Assembly (NCBI GenBank): GCA_029448655.1
Contig: JACCLO010000008.1
Span: 1,860,001 to 1,924,000, forward strand
From: Wolfiporia cocos
Lineage: Eukaryota; Basidiomycota; Agaricomycetes; Polyporales; Phaeolaceae
Length of the DNA: 64,000 bases
Reading direction: 5' to 3'
Part shown: one piece after another, positions 44,789-56,779 of the stretch
Layout of the letters: the number at the start of each line of letters is the position of its first letter
How positions within the stretch are numbered: position 1 is the stretch's first letter
The notes under the pieces: generated by a model
Databases searched by the model: none
Told to the model about the DNA's origin: nothing
What the model saw: the letters and a program-made list of their open reading frames with translations, nothing else
Program-made: the position numbers and the translations under genes

Positions 44789-45452
44789 GTAGTCTGGGCT
44801 CGAAGTGCACCTGTACTATTACAAGAGGAGGGTCATCATATTGATGTGAGATTTGCAGGAATCAGATATTTCTCTGCAGCCGCCCGTAGAGCAAGTATAA
44901 AGAAGGACGAAGGTTCGTTTATCCACCTAAATCTTACGGGGGAGTGAAAGACTGGCTATCGCGTGTGCGGGGTGGTTTTCAGTTCACTTAGTTAGTTCGG
45001 TTTACCGCCCGAAGGGGACTAGCGCCGGCGCTCCCGCGTGCCGCGTCGTGCCGGGCGTCCCTCTCGCGTGGCCCCACGTGCGCGCCAGATCGATCGGGCG
45101 CCACTGGCGCGTTTCGAGTCGCGCCCGGCGCCTCGGCCAACTTCTCTGCGCTGCCAATCTGCTCTCTAGAAACATATGTGCTAATTTCTCTTGTCTAAGC
45201 AACGCATCTCGGAACCCGAGTTCACGAGAACAGGGCTCATGATCAGAAGGGCGGGATAGCCAACCCGCTCCTCGGCCCGGGCAGAACACAGCCAAGCGGG
45301 CCGCCACACATAATTTAAATGGTTTCGCGATGAGTGCTAGCAGCACCTGATACTAACGTAGCCCGTGGAAAGGGTATATTACCTTCTCGTTCGACGCAAT
45401 GACGCGACTCCATACTGTGTTGTTCTCTGTTAAGCTTGTATGAGTCACCAGG
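44789..45452. other. Spacer between D1 and D2 with a GC-rich patch
   Basis: Bases about 45005-45310 are much richer in G and C than the neighbours. No coding frame, target duplication or RNA structure was identified. Confidence 0.45.
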
Positions 45453-47756
45453 ATGACCGGCCATTTCCCGGTATTCATACTGCTATTGTGGCTGTCGCAA
45501 GCAACGTCCTTCTCCATTCCCTCACCTGCGTCAATCAACAGTGACGTTACATTGCTGTATTACAACGATCTTGATGGTAGGGGTTTCCCACAAACAATGT
45601 GCACACTTGACTCATAATGCGGCAGTTCATACCGCTGACCAACACCGAAGTGTCTTGTTACTTTCACCGCGAGACCAAGCAGACGCAGCAGCGTCTTGCG
45701 AAGGACTAGGTGAAACGCTACTTCCATATGATGAATCGTTCTTCTCCACGGACCTCATTCCGCTGCTGCGATACCAGACATATGAACACAACTTTAGCGA
45801 GGACCAGCTATACTGGATTGCTCCAGTAAATGCTAGTTCATGTCAAGCGGTAAATATATCAGGGGCCGTGAGCGCGGAGTCATGCGATACAAGCTTGTCT
45901 GTGTTATGCAACCAAAGTGCTCATTACAACGCGACGGCCGAGCCAACAACCTCCCTCACAGTACAAACAGGGAATTTGTCAATTACAGGGTTGGTACGTC
46001 TCTGCGATTAGAAGTTATCTACTGACTTGGATTTACTAGCTACCGCGACCTGCGTTCATTTATCTTCAAAGGCATTCCTTATGCGGACACACCAAAGCGG
46101 TTTACATATGCGACTCCTTACACAGGCCCCGCCACATTGAATGCCACTGTATTCGGGTCCGAGTGTGTGCAGTCGTACAAAGGTGCAATCTCCGGTAGCG
46201 AGGACTGCTTATTTCTCAATATTTGGACTCCGTATATTCCACTTGAAGCATCCATGGCGTCAGCAGAAGCTCTGAAGCCGGTACTATTCTTCATTCATGG
46301 AGGGTCGTTTACTCAAGGTACTGGAGCTGATCCTATGTTCGATGGTGGAAATATGGCATCGCGAGGAGACGTCGTGGTGGTCACTATTAACTACAGATTA
46401 TCCACGATTGGGTTCCTCGCCCTCTCTGATGGAACAACGAACGGTAACTTCGGATTGGCCGATCAAGTCGCCGCGCTAGATTGGGTGCAAGAGCATATCG
46501 TGGCCTTCGGCGGAGACCCCAGTCGCATTACAATATCTGGCCAATCTGCTGGTGCGGCGTCGGTACGCGCGCTGCTGGGCTCCCCTCCAGCCATAGGCAA
46601 ATTTGCAGGTGCTGTTCCGCAAAGCAACTTGGCCGGTGCAGATTATGCCACAACATATTCGCTTTATTATACCATCCCAGAGGAGGTGAAGCTGGTTGTG
46701 GAACCTGTCTTAAACGAAACTGGGTGTCAAAACGCGAATGCCCTTGAATGCCTTCGCGCCTATGATGCGTATGCCTTGGTCAATTTGACAACCGTAGCCA
46801 GGTATGTGCACAATATGCTGGTACAAAAGTGCTTGACATTACATGAGATGCGCTTCGCAGATTTATTGTCATGGATGGCACGTACGTAACGTCCACAGAA
46901 TTGCCCTTAAATGGTTCAGGACATGTTGCTCGAGTTCATACAATGATGGGATATATGAGGGACGATGGCGCGGCTGCCATAGGGTACCCTGTAGGCAATT
47001 TAGTTACATTGTTTATCTCGACTGATGCCATATCAGACCAGCGGCAACCTGACTGCGGGACTACTCGAACAAGAGCTTCCAATTGACGTGGTCAATAACA
47101 CACTGTTTGTGCTACCGACTGGAGAGAATGCCACACTCGATGTCTTTAACGTGACAGCACGCGTAGCAACCGACATGGAGTTCCGCTGCTTGGATCAGGC
47201 AACTGCCTACTCCGCCGTGCAGCACGATCTCTTCGAGAGTATTTGGTTCTACCAGTTCAACCGTAGCTACCAGGATCCCGCGGTTGATCCAAACTACCCT
47301 GTTTGCGATGCGCCGGTGGACGCCACACATCCATATGGTGACCCTTCGCGGGAATACTTCAAGTATGTTACAGTGATTGCGCCCGCAGTGCAGCATTAAA
47401 CATGGGAGTGCACCTACAGATGCCATCTAGGCGAGATGTACTACGTCTTCGGCACACTACCGAGCACACTGCCGTATCGTGATTCAGAAGATCTACCGTT
47501 TATGCAGCTGGCGGTGGACGCTTGGACATCTTTCACACGCACCTACAATCCAAACCCGGACCCTGCCTTCCTACTTGCGCGGGGATATAATGGTACATTC
47601 GCCCGTGTAACACACCAAGAGCCGTGGCTGCCTGTAACCGCCGAGACGTTGAAGACCACTCCTCTCAGAACGCTCCAGTTTGATAGCTTCATGGGCGAGT
47701 TCGCCGAGCAGGAGCAGTGCGACTTCTTGGGCTACCCACTGGACTACTTCGGATGA
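45453..47756 (+). CDS. Secreted type-B carboxylesterase with lectin-like N-domain (D2)
   Basis: Tandem paralogue of D1. A signal peptide (MTGHFPVFILLLWLSQATSF) precedes SIPSPASINSDVTLLYYNDL. The lectin-like domain has CEGLGETLLPYDES, QLYWIAP, CQAVNISG and SLSVLCNQSA. The hydrolase has FKGIPYADTPKRF, SEDCLFLNIWTPY, FFIHGGSF, GQSAGAA, MMGYMRDDGAA and CHLGEMYYVFGT at the catalytic histidine exon. It ends QCDFLGYPLDYFG, as in D1 and D3. Intron positions match D1. Codon use and wording are more diverged than between D1 and D3, so this is the older duplicate. No disruption seen. Confidence 0.86.
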
Positions 47757-48045
47757 GCGGTAGTGGTGCGGAAATGGCAGTGCGTACTAGTGTGATCTGA
47801 GATGCGGCTGTAATGCATGGATGCCGTAGCGACGAACGAGACATCGAAAGCATGATTGACTATTTGTTGTACACAACGTATTACCCTGACGTAACATCAT
47901 GACGATCGTGAAAGCTCAAACGATTAGTCCAGACTGCTCTCCAAGAATGAAAGAAAATGCGAACTGCAGGTAAACATACGAAGGCCATCGGTACAGACGT
48001 CTACTGATGGACAGCGAAGCCAAGGTCCAAGACAGGGCAGAGTCC
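47757..48045. terminator. Convergent 3' region, D2 / LIM gene
   Basis: 289 bases between two converging stop codons, so both transcription ends must lie here. No specific poly(A) signal is claimed. Confidence 0.3.
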
Positions 48046-51000
48046 TCACATTTCGTTCTTGATCATAATGCTAAAGCAGTGCTCGCAGAATGGCAGGCCA
48101 TCCCGTTGGAAGAAGGATGGGTCCTCGAACGGGTTCCCACAACTCTGAAGAATGCGATTGATCGGTAATTGCTATATTGGTTTTGGTGATAGATGCACTC
48201 ACCGCACATACGAAGCACTCCCAACACCATTTGCCCCCTAATGCTTCGACCGCCCTTGCACCATCGCGGATCGGCTTCTTGCACCGCTTACACTTGGGCA
48301 GCCGCAAGCGTACGTGACACGATTCGCAGTATGGGTGACCGCGATAGACGGTGAACCCAACGTCGTCGTCGCCCCCTCCGCTGAATTCTCCGTCTCCCGA
48401 AAAGGTCTGACCACCTGCTAGATAGTGAGCAGCTGATGTCAAGGTTCGTGATGAGACATACCGATCGGTCCGCGCGAAGGTGCAGCCGGGGCGAGGAACG
48501 GGTCGCCACACTCGGCACAGAAGAAATGCTGCTCGTGATACGTGCGCTTGCCAAGCTCCGGATCATCCAGCGTGATGAAGCGTTCGTCAACGATAGCAGT
48601 CTCGCAATGGTAGCATTTTGGCGCGAACATCTGAATGGCAGGATATCAACAATGTGCTGCTGCTGTCACCGCCCGACACATACCTCGTGATAATCCAAGT
48701 GACAATACGCCCTCCCCTCGTGCTCATAGCTACTGAGGTTCTCCAGCAACTCATTGCACACACAGCAGCGGAAACAGCCCGGGTGCCACCGCGCACCCAT
48801 CGCGCTGACAGTGCGTCCGACAATCGCGCCGCCACACCCGCCACACGCAAGCCCGGAGCCCTTGCGTATCAAATGCTCCAGCGGACTGCTGCCCTTATTC
48901 GACGGCGCCCGCGGCGTCGATCCCGGCAGCGAGAACTGCGGCAAGCCTTTGTTCGACGGCGCGTCATCGTCCGCAGCCCCAACCGAGATGCTGGGCATCG
49001 CAGGCGCATCGTCATCCGGGCCAGATACAGCTATCATTGGTCCAGAGTCCTCGTCGCTATCTCCGTCGCCATCATCGGCCGTGCCTCCGGGCAGCGAGAT
49101 ACTTGGTATAGCGGGCTCCGCGGCGTGGTTGCTCCCAGTACAACCGACCGGGGGGCCGCTCCACCCGTTCCGCTTGTTCTCAACGGGTCGCGAGGGCGGT
49201 GGCGGGAACGACGACAGGGTGAACACAGACGAGCCCGACGACGACGCGGTCCCGGGCGTCTTCGCCGATGCTGCCGATTGTGGGGTGTGCGGCTGCGGGG
49301 GCTGCGAGGGCGGGCGCGGGAACGACGAGAGCGTGAACGCCGAGCTGGTCGACACCGCAGACAAGGGCGAGGGGGAATCCGAGTATGGCGAGCTCGCGTA
49401 CGGTGAGGACGCAGACACGGGCGAGTCCGCTGAGCGCGACATCGCCGACGCCGAGCGCTCGAGCGCGTGCGTGCGTATCGACGTCGGCAGGGAGCCCTTG
49501 CGGCTGTGTTCCCTCACGGGGCTGATGGAGTGGTTCTGGAAGAACGAGCTCGCCGGTGCCTTCTCGCCCGGGGTCGGCGTGCGCGCTGCCGAGCGTGCAG
49601 GTGAAGGAGAGCGGCGCAGCGAGGGCGGCGGCGCGTCGTCCAGGTCGATCACGGGTGTGCGCGGCCGCGGGCGAGAGAGGTCGAACTTGATCCCTTCGCT
49701 CGAGCCCGAGCCGGGCGCGCGAGGGAGTGGCGGGAGACCCGTCGGCCACTTACCAGTACTACTATTGCTGCTGGTGCTAGCATTGGATTGAGAGGAGCCG
49801 CCGCGCGTCATGGGCGGCATGGGGTGTGGGCGCACCCCGGCGCTCGTGTTCACATTAGGCGTTGATTGCGAATAGCCGTGGGCTCGCAACTGTGGGCGAG
49901 GCGACTGGCCCGCAGGGCCCGGGGAAGGAGTGGACCGTGCAAGCTTATCGCTGCCTGCTTCTTTCTCCCCTGCCTTCTTCTGCTCCTCTTTCTCCTGTTC
50001 GAGCGACATCATAGCAAGGCGGAATGCCGAGCTATGCGTGTCCGTGTCGCGTGCGCTGCCACTGCTACTGTTGCTCGGGGTTGCACGAATTCGCGAAGGC
50101 AAGTCCAGGATGCCGTACTGTGGACTGCTCTGCGTGTCTCTACTATCCGTTTCCTGTTCCTGGCCCTCCTTCGATGTATCCGCATCCCGTGCATTTGCCG
50201 GCCGCATAAGCAGCGCGTGAGACGCCAGGTCCTCATTATCAGTGCTACCTTCAGTGGTATCCGTCGCCGCTGATTTGGTACTAGCCGTGCGGTTCAGCGA
50301 TGACGGGCCAGCGACGTTCGGCTGCGGGAGCATGCGCGGCGGCGATGCGGGCTGCGTCTGCGTCTGCGGAAGCGAGGCCTGCTGCCGCTGCGGCGTCGTC
50401 GGTATCGGCGGCAGCGGGTGCACCGATGCACCGCCCCCGCGCGACTGTGTCGAAGCGCGGTCCCCGCGCAACTGGCTAGGGCCTGCGGCGGGCGGAGACG
50501 GTGGCAGCGGCCGAATTCCGCTCTGCTGCCGCTGCATCGGCTGTGCGGCAGGTCCGATCGCGCCATCGCGCCACTCCGGGGACTGCGTTGGGGCCGCCGG
50601 CTGCTTGGGCGCGGGCAGCGCGCGCTTCCAGTGCGGGACGAACTTCTGGCCCGCGGGCGTCGGCGGCGGGAGCGCCGACGCCGGCGTGCCCGACGACGAC
50701 GAAGCAGACGAAGAGGAGGACGGGGGCTCGGGCAGCGCATGCCTGGCCGGGCTCGGGCTCCGCGCAAGGTTGGACTGCGCGACCGAGCGCGGGATCGCGT
50801 GCGGCTGCGGCAGCGGGCGCGGTGGGACTGTCGCCGTCGCCGTCTTCGGGGGCTCCGCGTGCCCCGAGCCGGGCGGGCTCGCGCTCGGCAGCGCGGACGT
50901 GGAGAGCGTCGGCCGGTGCATCGGCGCTCGGGAAGCGGGCGGCGTCGTGCTGGGCGCGCCTGCAAGCGAGTCGGCGCGTCGTGCGCGCGGATCGGGAAGC

Positions 51001-51386
51001 GGGCGGCGCGCGGGGGTCTGCGGCGTGGCTTGGTACGCTTGACGCGGACCAAAGGACACGGGCGTGTAGGGCGGCGCGGGGCTGTAGGTCGGCGCGGGGC
51101 TGTAGGTCGGCTGAGGGCGGCCGAACGCGGAGGGCGAGCGCGCAAGGACTGGCCCAGGAGAGGGCGGCGCCGGCGGTAGAGGCGAGTGCGGCACGTTCAT
51201 GCTCATGTTCGCAGCATCGTACCCGCCGTAGTGAGCTTGCATAGGAGCGCGGTACTGCACGGACGGCTGATACGACTGGCCCGGAATGCCATATGGCTGC
51301 TGGTGCTGTTGGGAGTAAGTAGGGTATGCATATGGCTGTGCGCGCGGGTCGTATGGCGGCTGCGAGTAGTAAGTGTTCTGCGCCAT
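48046..51386 (-). CDS. Paxillin-like protein with three LIM domains
   Basis: Exons 48684-51386, 48462-48630, 48203-48417 and 48046-48144 give 1,061 residues. About 860 residues are disordered, rich in Pro, Ser and Tyr (MAQNTYYSQPPYDPRAQP at the start). Three zinc-binding LIM modules follow: CGGCGGAIVG...CHLDYHE, CYHCETAIVDER...CAECGDPFL...CESCHVRLRL, and CKRCKKPIRDG...CFVCASCGNPF...CEHC. This order matches fungal paxillin homologues (yeast Pxl1), which scaffold Cdc42/Rho signalling at sites of polar growth and at the septum; that role is inferred. MAQNTYY was preferred over the upstream in-frame MNERPP because the family starts there. Exon 1 is very GC-rich, so long open frames appear antisense to it. 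Confidence 0.87.
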
Positions 51387-53718
51387 CGTTGTGAGCAAGA
51401 AGAGTGGAGGCCGTTCGTTCAATAAACTACCGTTGCACTGCCTTCATATGTGCATCAAGGAGTGATAGAGTCGTGAGTCAAGAATTATGACCTTGATCCA
51501 GCGCTTGCCAGTATTAGAGCACGACGGCTTCTGGGTATCCTCTCAGATTGACTTTGCGAGCGATTATCGTACCTTCCAGCCCGACGCTGCGATCTGGGAA
51601 AACGAGGAGCAGTATCACAAGCGTCGGCAGTAAAGCAGACTCTCAGCGAGGGAAACGCGTGGTCGGCGAATGCCGATCCACCACCTCCGTAGGAACAGGC
51701 GCCCTGTTGTGACAATACACAGGGAGCAAACGCTTCAACAGAGAAAAGGCCGACTCAACAATAGAGGCGTATAGGTTTCGTAGCGTCCATGACAATTTTT
51801 TCGATCACTATGATGGCTCAAGGAGATCGACTTAGTAATATCAACATTGGTGTGTACTGCAACGCAGTCTCAGAATTATTAAAAGGCTGTTGTCAGCCAT
51901 ATGATGTCCACCCTCATGAGTACAGTTTCATCTACCTGCTTTTTCCGTCTGCGACCCCACCGCTCCTGTAGTCGACTCCACTGTCGCTTTACCTCTGGTC
52001 TCCTCACATCTTACTCTGCTAATCACTGCCTTGCACAATCTATCATGAGCACTTAATCCAGTGCAGAGGTTTACGCCCAGTTCAAGAAGCAACACAGATC
52101 TTGCTACCTGCGACGGAGGTAAGGAATCAGTGGCATGTACAGACAAGTGAACAGGCTTTAGCTTCATTCCTGCACAGCTGCATGTATACACCGATGGCAA
52201 AAATCGGATAACGGATCAGGTTCGTACCCGCGTCGCAGGCACGAGGCAGTACCAACAATCGGACAAGCGACCGGATCTCGTGCTTACACTGCAGGTATGA
52301 ATCAAGCTCAAGGATAACTCCAGGACAAGCGATTGAGTCTCGTAATTCATAATTAAGGCTCATTTCAGATGTCTCTTCTTCTCGTCAAACACCCAGTGGT
52401 GGCCTGCTTCGAGGCTTCCTATTTGATCCCATGATGTTTGCAATGCAGAAGAGTTCCACGGTAGTAACTCCTTTCCTTCGCTCTGCCAATCTCAGTGTTG
52501 CGACGCTGAATCGATATACATGGTCGTTAGAATCCCTCAAACCAACGACACGTATACCCTGGTAGAGTGTCATCGCACCATACATCCTGCTGAAGCATAA
52601 ACTAGCTGCTGGAGGCTACAATATTGGCCAGGATCGTCCGACGTCACTCGATTAAAGTAATGTAGATTACGGTTTACGTGATGGGTTTAGATCAGCCGAT
52701 CTGATACAGATTTGGCAGGCGACTTGCCTCTTCAGGTGGGTTGTGGAGTGCTAGACCAGGGATACAATTTTTTAACAGTCAAGCCTTATGGGGTCGATAT
52801 ATATCTACCTGCGCCGATCATAGCCAAAATACAAATATATCAGTCCACTACAAGGCAGCAGATATGTCCGACCAGGAATGTATCATCAGATTTGCCCATA
52901 TTCGATCAGCCGAGATGCACTGTGTCGTAAATGAGTGCAAGATCATCATGTTCATTCAGGAATTGCAACTGCCTCCGCGTTTTAGGCCAGAAAGGACGGT
53001 GAACAGGCTACCAGGTGACAAAATGCACGTATGGCACAGGCTACAACGAATCGTACCACTCGCTAAAGCAGAATAATTCCCACTGTGTGTGCGCGGCAGC
53101 CCTCAACAGTCGTATATGCGCATGGAGGCAATAGCTACTACTGAGCAACAGCAGCAGCCCTCAAGAACTATGAAGCAATTAGACTCAGGTGATGCCTGCG
53201 ATATATTCAGTGACCGTGAGATGGATAGTCATGAGGTACTCTATATGACATGCACTGTTGTAGCCTGTGCTATGTGCATACGTCATACGTCACCAAATCG
53301 TCTACTATGGGCCTCTTCACCTCAATCATCGTAATTGCTGATTGCAGCGGTACGATCCGCACGATATCCAAATTCACGGTTACGTAAGCTCGATTAAGCC
53401 TTGCGCAGACCAAACTTCATGCCATAGGATCGCGCATTCATTCGGATGTACGGCCACCTATGTGAATTCGCACTCTCTCTTGCAGGGAGGCGGCTAGGGC
53501 TGCCAAGTCCGGCGCTTCCGTGGCATCTGCCCGCCTCGTGCTCGGCTAATGTGCAGGGTGCGCAGACTGCAGCTCTCCATCGATTTGCGCCCTCGCTGAC
53601 CGGGGCAGTGCGAGCTGCGCCATCGGCTACTGCTACTACATATTCTGTTTCTGTGAAGAGGACCCGGTTGCTGTGAGGAGATATCCACAGAGCTAGAAAT
53701 CCGGACAGCACTCGCTTC
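51387..53718. other. 2.3 kb without a recognised gene
   Basis: Promoter region of the LIM gene on the left and of WW-like copy 4 on the right. The open frames between are short, and none shows a motif, splice pattern or element end that I could use. Confidence 0.5.
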
Positions 53719-56295
53719 ATGGCCTCTCCCCTCTCTCCTCCTCTTGATATTAGACGGGACACGGCGGACTCAGATATCACTCTTGTGGATAGCGGTGAAT
53801 GTGTCCCATCCGAAGAACATGTGCCCGGAAAAGATAGCAGTATCCCTCGATGTCAATCGCCCTCACCATCTTCCGCTGAAGAGAAGCATGAACTTGAAAA
53901 GCAAGAAACTGACGGCGATGACGAGGAGGCTGGACTAGATCTCAAGACGCTCGCATCGGGCACGATTTCCGTCGCAGAGTCTGATCATCGCGCTTCCATG
54001 TCAGACGGCAAACCTTCAGAATCGCAGGATCACCCAACCATCAATTCATCGATCCCGCGGATCGAGCTGACAGACGACAATGTATACCCTGCAGCCCCCC
54101 AGACATTTGTAACGCGACGATACGACTGTCGGCCGCGACTGTATGTTTCCTAACCTCTACCAAGAATTCTATGCAGCTGTCTGATCACGAACGGATAACA
54201 GATCCAGTCGTGGTGCCACTGATGTTCTGGTTGTGGCTGCATGGTCCACCAGCTTCCAGCAGTAAGCCGCCATCGTGATATCATTCTACAGCCATATCTA
54301 ATGTAACCTAGTGATGAAACATTGTCGCGCCACTGGAGTGCAGTAGAACATCCCGAGGGCCAGCGCTATTTCAGGAAGCAGCTAATATCGGTGTGTTCGC
54401 GCAGATGCTACATACAGCCGTGGCCTTGTCTGATCTCAATCAGGGTGCTCAACTCCTCACGGATTTATGGTTGTATGATCCCGAGAAGCTAGAGATCGTC
54501 GAAGCCGTGGCCGACTACTTGTTCTGCACCTTCGACAAGTTGAAACATTCGAAAGAAGAAATAGACATTGTGATAGGCATTGAAGGCGACGGCCCTAAAC
54601 GAATGTATTACTACTACTGTGCCAACCATACCACAAGAACCGTCTTCTGGCCGGAACCGGTTTATGCGACGACCATCTCTCAGGGTGTGCGCCCCGTGTC
54701 CCATCCGCGATATCTAAGTAAGTTAAGCCATTGCCTATGGATAAAGCTGATCGTCTGAAGAGCCTTATAGAGGACGCGAGTGCGGCCCAGTATTGGTAGG
54801 ATTGACTTTAAATGTATGTGCTACTCTTGCAGCTGCGTTGCAAACGGTGCTCACAGGCGCCCAACAAGGGTCCATATCAATTACTTAGTCTAGTTCCAGG
54901 AACCATGTTGAGCTGTATCCGAACGATCGCTACGTATCGTTGGACCTCGTTGCGGAAGTCAGGCAACTTGTACACTTTGCAGCTTTCGGTATGCATCAGC
55001 GCCGTTTACATCCACAAGATACTCACCAAAATTAGATTCCCAAACATCGTTAACGTCGACATCGCCCTATGGTCCGGATGACCTGGCTATCGTGGCTAAG
55101 ATACTGCGTGATATTAGAGGTAATATTCGTCCACACTCCTTCTATCCACATTCATGAATTCTCTGCAGTTGGTGTTGCCGATGCATCATCGATGTTTATT
55201 ATTGGTGCGTCTATCTGTCGATGCGATTCAACGATTGCTTTGACGTCTGCTTAAGCCAGGGTTTCCTATATATTCTGTAAGTATCTTACAAGCTGACCAT
55301 ACACTATGTTAACATCACCGAAGATTGGGAGCGCTTCCTGAACTTCCACGGACAGCAGGAAGCCCGGCTGGATCGGGAGCGGACAGTATATGAGGAGAAC
55401 AAGCGCAAGCGCTCGTACCTCATCACGGTCGTGTCACCTCTGCTCTTCTACCTGCCAGACGAGTACATTAGGCAGATACGCAGAATCTGGGTAGATCAGA
55501 CGATAAACCATAGACCCTGGAAGACATTCGTCGCCGGCTTGCAGAGGGATTGGGAAAGTTCTATTCTACCGGTACGTTGAAATCTCTGCTGACAGACACG
55601 CGATCGCTGAGGCTATTTGTTTCACCAGGCGACTGTCTTGCTTTCAGCCAACGTGGGTCTACTGGCGATCGGCAGCATCGACACTGGGCAGCGCGCACGG
55701 ACGGTCGCACAGATTGCAAGCTATATCTCGACATTCTTCAGTCTCGCCAATATTGTCCTGTGCACGATCCTCGCTCGCTTTCACCGTACCAGGGCACACG
55801 ACACGGCGGATGATGCGGTGCGTCTTCCTACTAATGCTTCCACTACGTGCGGATATCATGGCTGACCGCTGCGCAGGCCAATTACCTGCACCGCAGATCT
55901 CAAGTTACCGCGGGCCTGGAGCTCCTTGCAATTGCTTTTAGCCTCCCGACCGCTATGTTCTGCTGGGGGTATGTTTTACAACGCCAGGCGCATTGTTACC
56001 TGATCTTTACTTTATGTTTAGGATGGTTGCGTTTTTCATCGCGATGGCGTGGGTGTGCTTGGACGGCACCAGTGCCTCGACGCGTGTGCTGACAGCACTC
56101 TTCCTGGGAATCGTCACGATCTTGACAGCCGTGGTGCTCTTCCTAGAATGTTGGCCAACAAAATTGTTTGCGCGGTGTTCAATCTGGCACTCAGTCAATC
56201 GGTTGCTCGCCCCATTCCAAATATTCTCATCACACTGTCTCAGGCGTCGCAGAGATCAGCAAAGCGACGTCGAGTCTCAGAGCGCTGGATCTTGA
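53719..56295 (+). CDS. WW-like multi-span membrane protein, copy 4
   Basis: Closest to copy 3. Start MASPLSPPLDIRRDTADSD; the first exon ends at RRYDCRPRL. The next exons carry GATDVLVVAAWSTSFQ, then WW-like HWSAVEHPEGQRYF and MYYYYCANHTTRTVFW. The block ELYPNDRYVSLDLV...LVHFAAF follows a long intron of about 120 bases, conserved in copies 1 and 3. LNFHGQQEARLDRERT and SPLLFYLPDEYI lead into membrane segments around ANIVLCTILARF, AIAFSLPTAMFCWG, VAFFIAMAWVCL and ALFLGIVTILTAVVLFLE. The C-terminus (FRRRRDQQS-like RRRRDQQSDVESQSAGS) matches copy 3. No disruption found. Function unknown. Confidence 0.8.
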
Positions 56296-56779
56296 AGTCG
56301 TCTCACCTTTGGAATCATTGTGTGGCTGCTAAAATTGTGGTTGTGTGGATGAGTACTCTGGCCTGGTTGTCTGGAGTAATGCTTTTTACGTCGACATACG
56401 CCTGTTTACGACTCTCACGACTTTCTTCTTCTCTGCTTGTTGTAGATCATTGCTTTGAGCATATCATCCCATATAGCATTCTTTGTATTGTTCATGTTGC
56501 ACAGTATCGGTGATACGATGGCCTTGGTATCAGTGCAATTTGTACCCTTCATGATGTCCATTGATTTGCTAGTGCTAGTGAGAACCAGTGCCGTAGAGAA
56601 AGCCACCGGACTGATATAGACCAATGCGAGCTTTCGGACCACCAAGTGTGGCATATTTTGTGATATCAAACACACATCGTTCTAGACCAGCACATAGATA
56701 CTTTCAAGCTACTCGTCCAGACTCCACGGCAAATGATACATATCACTACTGATAGTGCAGCCCACCGTGCCCAGACTAC
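56296..56779. other. Convergent spacer, copy 4 / D3
   Basis: No gene recognised. It holds the 3' ends of two converging genes. Confidence 0.45.

Noticed and set aside
48754..51244. Long plus-strand open frames (up to 345 codons) opposite the LIM gene
   Set aside because: They lie antisense to a very GC-rich, disordered coding exon where stops are rare. They have no motifs, while the minus strand carries three clear LIM domains and good splice sites.
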